NCBI GenBank assembly: GCA_005116895.1
Contig: SWDO01000016.1
Span: 33,039 to 86,205 of the forward strand
Origin: Nitrospira sp.
Lineage (GTDB): Bacteria > Nitrospirota > Nitrospiria > Nitrospirales > Nitrospiraceae
Direction: 5' to 3'
Length of the DNA stretch: 53,167 bases
The notes under the pieces: generated by a model
Databases searched by the model: none
Seen by the model: only the letters and a program-made list of their open reading frames with translations
Told to the model about the DNA's origin: nothing
Part shown: piece by piece, positions 24,906-33,701 of the stretch
How the letters are laid out: each line of letters opens with the position of its first letter
How positions within the stretch are numbered: position 1 is the stretch's first letter
Program-made: the position numbers and the translations under genes

Positions 24906-25676
24906 ATGAATTCTTCGAGCCCTGATCTTCGGCACCCAGCACTCAGCTCGCATCGTCCGCTCAGCGAGGCGAGCACCAAACACGTACCCCTCAAAGTGGG
25001 CCTGCTCGGTGGAAGCTTCAATCCTATTCATAATGGTCACCTGACCATTGCTCGGCACGTCCATGAGAGCATGCAGCTCTCCCAAGTCCTTTTCATTCCA
25101 ACCGGCGATCCGCCTCATAAGCGGGACGGCTCACTGGCTCCGGCGAATGTTCGGCTTGAAATGGTCCGGCTTGCGATCGCCGATAACCCGCTTTTCACCG
25201 TATCGGATATCGAGATACGGCGAACAGGAAAGTCCTACTCGATCGATACCATCCGGGCGCTACACCATCACTATGGCCCATCTACGGAGCTGTTCTTCAT
25301 TATTGGACTCGACGCGTTTCTAGACTTCCCGACATGGAGAGAACCAAAAGAGCTCTTACGGATCTGCCATGTCGTGGTCGTTCCCAGACCGGGGCAATCT
25401 TTTCAGGCATTGGCTGGAATGTCCCTGCTCCCCACACTCCATTCTAATGAACTGACAGGGCTAGACACCGGTGCCCTCAACAGACTAGACATCGCCAACA
25501 CCTCTGATCCAGGAGTCACCTGCCTCGCCTTTCCACCCTGTGCCACCTCAGCCTCAGAGATTAGATGGAGAGTTCGGAACAAACTCCCCTTGGTAAATAT
25601 GTTGCCCCCCCTAGTACAATCTTATATACTTCGGCATAGCCTTTATCAGGAGGAGAGCAATCACACGCGCATCTAA
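24906..25676 (+). CDS. nadD: Nicotinate-nucleotide adenylyltransferase
   Basis: A 256-residue protein with the nucleotidyltransferase signature GLLGGSFNPIHNGHL (HxGH class), FIPTGDPPHK and TSASEIRWRVRN (the ISSTxIR-like motif). It makes nicotinate adenine dinucleotide in NAD+ synthesis. The first 29 residues precede the conserved core and are not family-like, and the ATG has only a weak ribosome-binding site. Initiation at the GTG just before GLLGG cannot be excluded. Its end overlaps the presumed start of rsfS. Confidence 0.94.
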   Translation: MNSSSPDLRHPALSSHRPLSEASTKHVPLKVGLLGGSFNPIHNGHLTIARHVHESMQLSQVLFIPTGDPPHKRDGSLAPANVRLEMVRLAIADNPLFTVSDIEIRRTGKSYSIDTIRALHHHYGPSTELFFIIGLDAFLDFPTWREPKELLRICHVVVVPRPGQSFQALAGMSLLPTLHSNELTGLDTGALNRLDIANTSDPGVTCLAFPPCATSASEIRWRVRNKLPLVNMLPPLVQSYILRHSLYQEESNHTRI

Positions 25677-26079
25677 GGCCACCGCCCTCGCTGTAGCAAG
25701 GGCAATGCTCGACAAGAAGGCCCTTGATGTCCAAGTCCTCCATGTCGCCCCGCTGACGTCACTCGCTGATTATTTGGTCATTGGATCGGCTGAATCCGAC
25801 CGGCAAACACGTGCAATCGCTGACTCCATCGCTGATGTCCTCGCACGCGTGGGTGAACGGCCACTGAGTCTTGAAGGCACCACATCGGGCCAGTGGGTCC
25901 TGATCGATTTTGGCGATGTCGTCGCCCATGTGTTCAGACAAGACACGCGCTCACATTATGCCCTTGAGCGTCTATGGAGCGATGCACAGCAGATTCCCGT
26001 TCCGGGTGAAGCGTCGGCTCCGATAGCCGCCGCACAGGGGCGGATGACCCAGAAGGCGACTTCACAGAAGATGGTCTAG
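25660..26079 (+). CDS. rsfS: Ribosome silencing factor RsfS
   Basis: The protein contains ALDVQVLHVAPLTSLADYLVIGSA, a second helix and DFGDVVAHVFRQDTRSHYALERLW, all diagnostic of RsfS/Iojap. RsfS binds L14 and blocks subunit joining in starvation. The first in-frame ATG is at 25705, but that removes most of the first conserved helix (TALAVARAMLDKK). No ATG, GTG or TTG lies further upstream in frame, yet AGGAGG at 25649-25654 stands 5 bases before an in-frame ATC at 25660. I therefore propose an AUC start there, within the end of nadD. A shorter product from 25705 remains possible. The stop is certain. Confidence 0.85.
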   Translation: MTRASKATALAVARAMLDKKALDVQVLHVAPLTSLADYLVIGSAESDRQTRAIADSIADVLARVGERPLSLEGTTSGQWVLIDFGDVVAHVFRQDTRSHYALERLWSDAQQIPVPGEASAPIAAAQGRMTQKATSQKMV

Positions 26080-26082
26080 GCC

Positions 26083-27483
26083 ATGTTCAAGCTGCTGATT
26101 ACTATTTTCCTCATCAGCGCCGGCGTATTCATCTACAGCTATTTCCGCGAACTGAATCCAGGAACGATCCTCATTCATACCGCTCCTGGCGCGGAGTTCG
26201 AGCTCAGCCCTGTTACGCTTGTCTTGATCTCCATGGCATGTGGAGCCGTGATTGCGACCTTTGTCGTGGGGCTCCAGCAAACGGCGCACTTAATCCTGAA
26301 TTGGCGAAGCAACCGCCTGGTGCGTCGAAAAGAGAAGGTCGACACCCTCCACCGAGACGGAACCCATGCGTTCATGTCAAAACGCATCTTGGACGCCATC
26401 ACGCTCTTGGAGAAGGCCCTGGCGATCGACCCCAATCGAGTCGATTCACTCCTGTGGCTGGGAAATATCTATCGATCAGAACGGAACTTCCCTGAAGCGA
26501 TCCGACTCCATCAACATGCGCAACGAGTGGACGATCGAAACATCGAGGTGTTGTTGGAATTGGGCAAGGATCTGGAGGATGCCAAACGTTACGAGGAGGC
26601 ACTTCAGGCGCTTCAGCAAATCCTCAAGATCGAACCCGACAACCTGACCGCGCTCATCCGGAAACGGAATCTCAATATCCGTATGGAGCGGTGGAGCGAC
26701 GCGCTTGAGATCCAACATCGTTTACTCAAAGCCAATCTTCCCGCCCCTGAGCAACAAGCCGAAACCGCCCTGCTCGTCGGATGCATGTATGAAGTCGGAC
26801 GGCAACTGCTTGAACGTGGGCATCCCGATAAAGCCCGGCGCTATTTCAGGGGCGCGATTAAGAAAGATCGTAGCTTCCTGCCTGCCTATATCGGAATCGG
26901 TGAAATTCTGATCCATGAAGGCAAAACGAAGGATGCCGTCGAAATCTTAAAAAAAGTCTACTCGCGGACCCGCAGCGTGATCATCCTCCACCGACTGGAA
27001 GAGCTGTTTCTGGATCAAGGAGAGCCCAGCGAAATCATTCGGGTCTATCAGGAGGCCTTGCAGCAAGACCCACAGAATCCGGTGCTCCAGTTCTATCTAG
27101 GCAAGCTCTATTATCGGCTGGAAATGGTGGATGAAGCGTTCGATCAGCTGTCGACAATCGAAGGGCCACAGGATCATCTCTTGGACTATCACAAGATCAT
27201 GGCAAACCTGTACTTGCGGAAGCAGCATTTCGAAGAGGCCATTGTGGAATTAAAGAAAGCGCTCAGCTTCAAGAAGCGCGTGGTGGTCCCCTATATCTGC
27301 ACCCAATGTCAGCAGGAATCCCTCGAATGGTCGGGCCGCTGCCGCCGCTGCGCCAAGTGGAATACCCTCACCGCCCTCCCCTGGCTCGAAGCCGGCCAAA
27401 CCGCTGCCAGCTCCGCCGGAGAGCCCTCCTCTGTGCCCTCCGTGCCCTACCAAGGCATTGCTTCTCCGTTTGAAACCGTGTAG
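26083..27483 (+). CDS. LapB/YciM-like TPR protein with an N-terminal LapA-like domain
   Basis: A 466-residue protein. Residues 1-75 have two membrane helices flanking LNPGTILIHTAPGAEFELS, which resembles the LapA (DUF1049) domain. Residues about 90-395 are TPR repeats (ITLLEKALAIDPNRVDSLLWLG and similar). Residues about 400-430 form a rubredoxin-like zinc/iron knuckle (YICTQCQQ and CRRCAKW). TPR plus knuckle is the layout of LapB, which controls LpxC turnover and so lipopolysaccharide amount in enterobacteria. Here the neighbouring LapA appears fused to it. It starts 4 bases after rsfS. Function is by analogy. Confidence 0.85.
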   Translation: MFKLLITIFLISAGVFIYSYFRELNPGTILIHTAPGAEFELSPVTLVLISMACGAVIATFVVGLQQTAHLILNWRSNRLVRRKEKVDTLHRDGTHAFMSKRILDAITLLEKALAIDPNRVDSLLWLGNIYRSERNFPEAIRLHQHAQRVDDRNIEVLLELGKDLEDAKRYEEALQALQQILKIEPDNLTALIRKRNLNIRMERWSDALEIQHRLLKANLPAPEQQAETALLVGCMYEVGRQLLERGHPDKARRYFRGAIKKDRSFLPAYIGIGEILIHEGKTKDAVEILKKVYSRTRSVIILHRLEELFLDQGEPSEIIRVYQEALQQDPQNPVLQFYLGKLYYRLEMVDEAFDQLSTIEGPQDHLLDYHKIMANLYLRKQHFEEAIVELKKALSFKKRVVVPYICTQCQQESLEWSGRCRRCAKWNTLTALPWLEAGQTAASSAGEPSSVPSVPYQGIASPFETV

Positions 27484-27512
27484 GTTTCTCCCTCGTAAAA
27501 CTCTAATTTTGC

Positions 27513-27557
27513 TGATCTGTTGATCTATTGAATGTCGTTCGAGCAATCGACAGATCA
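27513..27557. repeat. Inverted repeat between the lapB-like gene and bioB
   Basis: TGATCTGTTGAT (27513-27524) pairs with ATCGACAGATCA (27546-27557) at 11 of 12 positions, separated by 21 bases. It could be a regulator site or the stem of a long-loop terminator. It does not resemble the BirA operator, and no strong U-tract follows. Confidence 0.45.
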
Positions 27558-27591
27558 TTAGATGATTTTGTCGTTACCTTTTGAGGATCCC

Positions 27592-28584
27592 ATGAACTAT
27601 TCGACCTTGGCTGACAAAGCTCTCAGTGACAACCCTCTGACGAGAGACGAGTGCCGCTCCGTCTTGAATACGCCGGATGATGAGCTGCTTGCGCTCTTGC
27701 ACGCAGCCTTTCAAGTCCGATCCAAATACTTTGGCCGTACCGTCCGGCTCCAAATGCTTCAGAATGCCAAGAGCGGAGCCTGCCTAGAAGACTGCCACTA
27801 CTGTTCGCAGTCGTCCATCTCGACGGCGCCGATTGAGCGGTACAACCTACTCCCGCAAAAGCAGATGATGGAAGGCGCTCGACAAGCCGCCGCCTCCAAA
27901 GCCCAGCGCTATTGCATCGTCATCAGCGGGCGTAGCCCGCTGGATCGGGAAATCGACGAAATTGCCGGGGCGGTCCGCTCAATTAAACAGGAAGTTCCGA
28001 TTCAAATCTGCTGCTCACTCGGCCTGATGAGTGAATCCCAAGCCAAGCGGCTGAAAGCAGCCGGTGTCGATCGTGTGAATCACAATCTGAACACCAGCGA
28101 AGCCTTCCACGCCTCGATCTGCACGACCCACACCTTTCAAGACCGGCTGGCAACAATCAAGAACGCGCGCGCGGCGGGATTGGAAATTTGCTCCGGTGGT
28201 ATCGTTGGCATGGGCGAAACGGACGAAGATTCGATCGAGCTGGCAATGGCCCTGCGTGACGTCAAGCCGGACTCCATTCCCTTGAACATGCTCACCCCAG
28301 TCGCCGGCACCCCGTTGGAACAGGCCGACAACCTCAGCCCACAACGCTGTTTAAAAGTACTGTGCCTCTTCCGGTTCCTCCACCCTCGTACAGAAATTCG
28401 CATCGCCGGAGGACGGGAACATAATCTGCGGAGCTTAGAGCCTCTCGCCCTCTATCCGGCCGACTCCGTCTTCGTGAATGGATACCTGACGACTCCAGGT
28501 GCACCGGCTCCCGAGGTCTGGGGCATGATCAAAGACTTGGGCTTCACCATCGAAGTGGATTATCAGCAGCCCGTCGCTGGCTGA
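27592..28584 (+). CDS. bioB: Biotin synthase
   Basis: A 330-residue radical-SAM enzyme with the cluster motif CLEDCHYC (C-x3-C-x2-C), followed by SSISTAPIERY, GGIVGMGE and LTPVAGTPLE. BioB inserts sulfur into dethiobiotin to make biotin. The frame begins at 27562, but ATG 27592 has GAGG 5-6 bases before it and gives the family N-terminus (MNYSTLADKAL). No other bio gene lies nearby, so biotin synthesis genes are scattered. It is followed by a 51-residue ORF. Confidence 0.96.
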   Translation: MNYSTLADKALSDNPLTRDECRSVLNTPDDELLALLHAAFQVRSKYFGRTVRLQMLQNAKSGACLEDCHYCSQSSISTAPIERYNLLPQKQMMEGARQAAASKAQRYCIVISGRSPLDREIDEIAGAVRSIKQEVPIQICCSLGLMSESQAKRLKAAGVDRVNHNLNTSEAFHASICTTHTFQDRLATIKNARAAGLEICSGGIVGMGETDEDSIELAMALRDVKPDSIPLNMLTPVAGTPLEQADNLSPQRCLKVLCLFRFLHPRTEIRIAGGREHNLRSLEPLALYPADSVFVNGYLTTPGAPAPEVWGMIKDLGFTIEVDYQQPVAG

Positions 28585-28632
28585 CCGTGGACGACCGACC
28601 GGACTTGCTTCACAGCTGCTGGAGGAAGGCAC

Positions 28633-28788
28633 ATGAAGAAAAAGCGGCAGACGGAGAACACGCGATTTGTACAGAGCGTCGGGCGCGCACTCCGTCGAGC
28701 GGCCAAAGCAGCTCGAAAAACCGCCAAGATGTATGGGACGCCGATCTACGTGTGGGAAAACGGTAAGGTGGTGGCAAAGAAACCATGA
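28633..28788 (+). CDS. Small basic protein, 51 residues
   Basis: An ATG with GGAGGAAGG ahead of it starts a 51-residue, lysine- and arginine-rich protein: MKKKRQTENTRFVQSVGRAL, a helix rich in Ala/Arg/Lys (RRAAKAARKTAKMYG), then TPIYVWENGKVVAKKP. The last part looks like a beta-hairpin seen in many short bacterial hypothetical proteins; I recall no function. It begins 48 bases after bioB on the same strand. A small inverted repeat (ACTCTC, then GAGAGT, 28808-28826) follows and may end transcription. It is supported by the ribosome-binding site and protein-like composition only. Confidence 0.65.
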   Translation: MKKKRQTENTRFVQSVGRALRRAAKAARKTAKMYGTPIYVWENGKVVAKKP

Positions 28789-29030
28789 ACTTTCTGACCG
28801 TAATCTTACTCTCGCCTTTTGAGAGTCTTATAAGTCAGTACGCAGACAGACCTCAAGCTGATTTTTTCATCAAGGGAACTTCAACTGCACGACCTCGCTC
28901 ACGGTAGGTTATTACAAATACTTCAGTTCCTTCTTGAGGTCAATCTTCACCACAAAACTTCTTAATGACGGCTACCGTACCGGCGCGCTGCTGCGAGCCT
29001 CAGCACCTTGTTTGGCAGCGGCACTTGGTA

Positions 29031-29759
29031 TCAGGACTTCGCAAGCAGGTACCGAGCAATAGCTGTAGCAACTTGGACACGGAATAGCGCCTCCACCGAA
29101 TTGCTCAGGCCCTGGTGTGGCCCGTTGTCTTGGATGTCCGCCCAGAAGTGTCGGAAATGATTCCACTCTCCGTTATCGAGCCAACCCTTGTTTTTGAGGT
29201 GTTGCAGGGCGGAAGAAGCATCCGTGAACTCCAAGTCAGTATACTGCTGACACAGGGAGAGAAAGAGGTTCTCGAGGAACGGACGAACCTGGCTGTTCGC
29301 CGCCTCCGCGTTGCCCTTGACGAAGTTCTCGACGGCTTGTTGGTAGTGGGTTAGCGCAACGTTGAGACCAAGCTCTTGCAGCTTCGCCTCCAGTAAAGAA
29401 ATCTGCTGTTCTAAGGTGACCGCCCCTGGCACCGCTGGAACGAGGCGTTTGCCGTCGAACGCGTACCCATCAAGTTCGAGGGTATGCCTGAGTGCAATGG
29501 CATTGCTGTCATTCTCCAAGTTCCATTCGGAGTAAGTTCTCAGTTGCCCCTCGGCGAGATCGAGCAGCACTTTGACTGCCTCGTTTGGTTCATGTTCTGC
29601 CTCGATAGCCTTGACCAGCGACATGCAGCGATCGAGACAGTTTCCACCCACAGCGCGTCCGTCGAGCTCGAGCTCGATCGCAAGAAGGCTGATACCCGAG
29701 TGGCCGCAGGAGGCGAGCGCACGAATCAAGGCAGCCTTCGTTTTTCCAGAAATCGGCAT
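29031..29759 (-). CDS. Hypothetical protein, possibly HEPN/Abi-like
   Basis: A 242-residue soluble, mostly helical protein. The C-terminal third (HFRHFWADIQDNGPHQGLSN, then EALFRVQVATAIARYLL) resembles the conserved end of abortive-infection or HEPN-like proteins. I know this family only loosely and cannot name it. No classical HEPN R-x4-H motif is clear. It is a lone minus-strand gene flanked by non-coding stretches on both sides, with convergent bioB-side genes to the left. A role in phage defence or RNA processing is a guess. Confidence 0.6.
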   Translation of the reverse strand: MPISGKTKAALIRALASCGHSGISLLAIELELDGRAVGGNCLDRCMSLVKAIEAEHEPNEAVKVLLDLAEGQLRTYSEWNLENDSNAIALRHTLELDGYAFDGKRLVPAVPGAVTLEQQISLLEAKLQELGLNVALTHYQQAVENFVKGNAEAANSQVRPFLENLFLSLCQQYTDLEFTDASSALQHLKNKGWLDNGEWNHFRHFWADIQDNGPHQGLSNSVEALFRVQVATAIARYLLAKS

Positions 29760-30104
29760 GATTACCTCGTGTCGCTGCCAAAATAATAACTGAGACGCGA
29801 AGGCACTGCGTGTTCTAGCGGCCTATCTCGTGGGTTCTCATCCCGAACCCTGAAAAATCTGCTGGATTCTCCGTGAAATACATGAGGGTGTCAATTTGAT
29901 CCGTTTCGAGTAGCTTATCTACCCGACCGCCCATCACCCTATCCGCCCGCAACTTATATTGCCTCGCATGCTAATGACGATGGCTCACCTGTGGAGATTC
30001 AAAGGCACCAAGACTCTTTAATCCCAACGTCAATCACGAGCTGGTCATGGACGGCTGGATACTGGTGGTATCTGGGCTGGTCACGCGAGCCGAGGGAAGC
30101 GATA
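29760..30104. other. Intergenic stretch without a supported gene
   Basis: About 345 bases separate the HEPN-like gene from a small membrane-protein gene. I find no ORF with a ribosome-binding site, no tRNA and no strong repeat. It presumably carries the promoter of the minus-strand gene ending at 29031. Confidence 0.5.
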
Positions 30105-30335
30105 TTATGAATTCAGTTGCTGCATTCGTTTGACCGAGCAGTAGAGCGCATAGCCTTGGGCCACCATCCCGGTCACGAGTAACCCCAGTGCGGTCTGCAA
30201 CCAATGTGACGCAGGATGATCGAGTCCGTACATGCCGATGACGAACCCGAAGGCAATGGCGATGATTCCGACGGATCGTGCGATGACACCCCTTAGCCAC
30301 CAATTATCTGTTGAGGAGGTTTTGGGAGGTACCAT
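30105..30335 (-). CDS. Small membrane protein with two predicted helices
   Basis: A 76-residue protein with two hydrophobic segments (GIIAIAFGFVIGMYGL and ALGLLVTGMVAQGYALYC) joined by a short polar loop, and a basic C-terminus. The composition is that of a real inner-membrane protein, but the ribosome-binding site (GAAGAA) is weak and I recognise no family. It stands alone on the minus strand. Function unknown. Confidence 0.5.
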   Translation of the reverse strand: MVPPKTSSTDNWWLRGVIARSVGIIAIAFGFVIGMYGLDHPASHWLQTALGLLVTGMVAQGYALYCSVKRMQQLNS

Positions 30336-30552
30336 TTCTTCAGTCTACATACTTACAGACAGAGAGTCCAATTGCACCTAGCTATCTAGGTATGTTTGGC
30401 TCCTTAGAGTGGGACGTCCACGAGCTCAACTTGGCAGTTGAAGAGAAAATTGACTGCTCAATGGAGGCTCGTCAGAATCCGGCAGAGTGGTTGATACGCA
30501 TCTGATCGCACAGATCCACCTGTCTTCTCACGAGGCGAAGCCGAACGAGCCA

Positions 30553-32298
30553 TCAAGGCCGGTTGGGTTCGATGACCCGGAACCGGACTTCATCCACATA
30601 GGAATAGGCGGAGGTCTGTTCTCCGGCAAAGAGGCCGCAACGGTAATACCCAGGGGTCCAGCTGGATTTTGGAGGAGTGAGGAGAAAGTAGCCTGAGCGA
30701 TCGTTCGTCGTCGTCATGATGTGATCTTGTACCGTCGTCTGTGGGTCTTCAGTCATGTCGGACGTTTCCAGTCCACATCGTGCGGTCAGCGGCACGGCAT
30801 CAAACGAATCGGACACCAACTTAAAGACCAAGTAGATTTCTGGTTGTGTGGTGGGAAACGTATCACCTGGATACAGCGGGATGAATTCGTGGGCGCCGGT
30901 CGGAAAATCATCTCGTACCACCTTCGTTGCCGGAATCACAAACCGAAACCAGCTAAAATCCGCATCCCGACCCGCGATCGCCACGCCGGTCTCGAGCGCC
31001 TTCTGCGGCTTCAGCCTTTCAACAGCCTTCGCGTACAGAGCCTCTTCTGGGGATGCAACAGTCTGATTCCCAAATTCCTTCTCCCTTTTCGCTTCTTCCT
31101 CCTTCAGCTTTGCCAGCTCAGGGACGTGGGGCCGTACCTTCTCCAGCCAGCGAGTAATCTTCTCTTTGGCCAGGACACGAGTACCGGCTGGAAAAGGGAC
31201 ATCCTTATTGGCTTGGTCAAATTCAACAGACGCGTCATACAGCATCTGGAAGTGAATGAAGGCTTCTTCCCACCGCTCTAACTCCACATAGCACTGACCC
31301 ATCCGATAGGTCGTATCCGCGAAGTCCTCCTCGCTGGGATTCAGATTCGACAAGTTCCCAAACACAGCGAGCGCTTCCTTGCACTGCCCCAACTGCATGA
31401 GCGTCAGCCCCAACTGATGCGTCGCGATAGGATCGCTGGGATTGAGCGCCAGCAGCTTGCGATAGATCGGTTCTGCCTCCTGAAAGCGACCGGCTTCAAA
31501 GAGTTTCCAGGCCTCCGATCGAAGAGCCGCCCATTCTTTGAGTTGAGTTGCGGTGGCAGTCGGCGTCAATACCGGCGTGAATCGCCGTCCCCGGTCCATC
31601 GACTCATAGAGCTGCGCAAGTTGGTTTTTGGCCGGGAGATCCAACGGAGATCCAGGTGCCACATGCTGGAGTACATGGTGGAGGTCAGCATCCGCCCCTT
31701 GATAATCCAGTACGTCAAAGCGCGCACGAGCAAGTGCCAGTCGCCAGCTGAGTAGATCCGGCATAAGTTGGACCGCCTGCTTGTACGATTCTAGCGATTC
31801 CTCCAATCGATCGAGCTTTCGCAGCTCTTGCGCCAGTCGCCAGTGGATGAGAGGATTCTTCGCATCATTCCGCGCGATGTTGTGCAGTTCTGCAATCGCT
31901 GCCTCTTCCTGCCCCCACCGAACCAGCAGGCCCCATTTTGCCCAGCGGACATCCAGCGCAGCAGGCTGCACGGCGAGCACTCGGTCATAGGCTTGAACAG
32001 CTTCTTGAGGATTGCGAAACGTCGAAAGGATGTCGCCACGTACTTTGTAGAGAATGACTGCTTCTGGATAAGAGCCCAAACTATGATCGAGAATCTCCAG
32101 CGCCGTCGTGACCACCCCACGGTCCCATGCCGCTTTGGCATGCTCAACTACTTCATCTATCAGCGGCCTTCCCCCATCATCTGCAGCGACACAAGGATTG
32201 GCTATCAGAGCCAAGGTGAGTGATAGCACCACAAAACCGGTACCGGCACGAGATCGTGGCCGATTGATAGAGTCTTGACTATCGGATGGCGCAATCAT
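30553..32298 (-). CDS. Exported TPR protein
   Basis: A 581-residue protein with a basic N-terminus, a signal-like hydrophobic stretch (VVLSLTLALIANPCVAA, about residues 23-39) and TPR repeats from about 50 to 380 (AVQAYDRVLAVQPAALDVRW, AEPIYRKLLALNPSDPIATHQLG). The last 120 residues form a separate domain with strand-rich sequence (YFLLTPPKSSWTPGYYRCGLF) that I do not recognise. It is probably periplasmic and may scaffold an envelope complex. No neighbouring gene points to a pathway; the next gene, galE, is divergent. Confidence 0.75.
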   Translation of the reverse strand: MIAPSDSQDSINRPRSRAGTGFVVLSLTLALIANPCVAADDGGRPLIDEVVEHAKAAWDRGVVTTALEILDHSLGSYPEAVILYKVRGDILSTFRNPQEAVQAYDRVLAVQPAALDVRWAKWGLLVRWGQEEAAIAELHNIARNDAKNPLIHWRLAQELRKLDRLEESLESYKQAVQLMPDLLSWRLALARARFDVLDYQGADADLHHVLQHVAPGSPLDLPAKNQLAQLYESMDRGRRFTPVLTPTATATQLKEWAALRSEAWKLFEAGRFQEAEPIYRKLLALNPSDPIATHQLGLTLMQLGQCKEALAVFGNLSNLNPSEEDFADTTYRMGQCYVELERWEEAFIHFQMLYDASVEFDQANKDVPFPAGTRVLAKEKITRWLEKVRPHVPELAKLKEEEAKREKEFGNQTVASPEEALYAKAVERLKPQKALETGVAIAGRDADFSWFRFVIPATKVVRDDFPTGAHEFIPLYPGDTFPTTQPEIYLVFKLVSDSFDAVPLTARCGLETSDMTEDPQTTVQDHIMTTTNDRSGYFLLTPPKSSWTPGYYRCGLFAGEQTSAYSYVDEVRFRVIEPNRP

Positions 32299-32495
32299 GT
32301 TTCCGTTTTGAACCTCACTGAGTGTGGAATCAACTATACCAAGAAGCAGGAGTAATATATCAGGCAGGGCTCCGGCAAGATGGCCTCACACAAATCACTC
32401 CAGCTATTTCATTCCCTTCCTTGACCTGCCCTCATGATCCCGTTACTCTGGCTTTAGACAAAACCCCTCAAAGAAAGTCCTACTGGAGATAACGC

Positions 32496-33530
32496 GTGAT
32501 TCTGGTCACCGGTGGTGCCGGATATATTGGTTCTCACACCTGTGTCGAGTTGCTCCAGGCGGGACACGAGATTACCGTCTTCGATAATTTCTTCAACAGC
32601 CATCCCGAATCGCTTGAGCGTGTGCACCGCATTACGGGGAAGCGGCTCCGCCTCATCCGCGGGGACATCCGCGACCGAGCGGCACTGGTCGCGGCGCTGC
32701 GAGAAAGCGGCACGCAATCGGTGATTCACTTTGCCGGCCTGAAGGCGGTCGGGGAATCAGTGCAGAACCCCCTCGCCTACTATGACAACAATGTCATCGG
32801 TTCTTTGCGTGTATTGGAGGCAATGGGAATCTGTGGAGTCAAGACGCTGGTGTTCAGTTCCTCTGCCACGGTCTATGGCGATCCCCAGCAGCTGCCGCTG
32901 ACAGAAGATCATCCACTCTCCGCCACCAATCCCTACGGGCACACGAAACTGACGGTGGAACAGATGATGCGGGATCTACAGCGAAGCGACACCTCGTGGC
33001 GCATCGGGATTCTCCGCTACTTCAACCCGGTCGGTGCGCATGCGAGCGGATTGATCGGTGAAGATCCACAGGGCACGCCAAACAACCTCATGCCCTTCGT
33101 GGCGCAGGTGGCAGTCGGCCTCCGCCCGCATCTGAACGTGTTCGGGGATGATTACACAACCCCTGACGGCACCGGTGTGCGCGACTACATCCATGTCGTA
33201 GATCTGGCGAAAGGACATCTCAAAGCGTTGGACGCGCTCAGACGATCAACACCACAGGCAGAATGCCTCACGGTCAACCTAGGAACCGGGACCGGCTACA
33301 GCGTGCTGGAGATGGTGCGGGCCTTCGAACAGGCCAGCGGCAAGCGGGTGACGTACAAAGTTGCGCCTCGTCGGCCCGGCGACATTGCAGCCTGTTATGC
33401 TGATCCCAGTAAGGCAGCTGCCCTTCTCGGCTGGCGGACTGAGCGAAGCCTCGCCGACATGTGCGCCGATACTTGGCGGTGGCAGAACCTCAATCCTCAG
33501 GGATACAATCCCCCCCGCCCAGCAACCTAA
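32496..33530 (+). CDS. galE: UDP-glucose 4-epimerase
   Basis: A 344-residue extended short-chain dehydrogenase starting at GTG with [13 protein letters not shown] (NAD-binding), then [10 protein letters not shown] and the catalytic NPYGHTK (YxxxK). RYFNPVGAH and the C-terminal [11 protein letters not shown] are typical of GalE. It interconverts UDP-glucose and UDP-galactose for polysaccharide and lipopolysaccharide synthesis. TGGAG lies 8 bases before the start. Confidence 0.93.
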   Translation: MILVTGGAGYIGSHTCVELLQAGHEITVFDNFFNSHPESLERVHRITGKRLRLIRGDIRDRAALVAALRESGTQSVIHFAGLKAVGESVQNPLAYYDNNVIGSLRVLEAMGICGVKTLVFSSSATVYGDPQQLPLTEDHPLSATNPYGHTKLTVEQMMRDLQRSDTSWRIGILRYFNPVGAHASGLIGEDPQGTPNNLMPFVAQVAVGLRPHLNVFGDDYTTPDGTGVRDYIHVVDLAKGHLKALDALRRSTPQAECLTVNLGTGTGYSVLEMVRAFEQASGKRVTYKVAPRRPGDIAACYADPSKAAALLGWRTERSLADMCADTWRWQNLNPQGYNPPRPAT

Positions 33531-33701
33531 CAGGATGCGCACAAAGGCTGTTCGGCGTTGTCTGAAACCTCGATGTCTGCAACGACTACAGGAATCACAA
33601 TGAGTTTTTCTGCGATCTGCAATTAAGGCATACCTATGGTGCTCCGCCGCACCACACGGTCATCGTGCTGCGAGCGGGTGTCATGATACACTGCCCTTCA
33701 G

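Noticed and set aside
30034..30303. Minus-strand 89-residue frame overlapping the small membrane-protein gene
   Set aside because: Arg/His-rich composition typical of a shifted frame; the two-helix frame at 30105-30335 is the better candidate.
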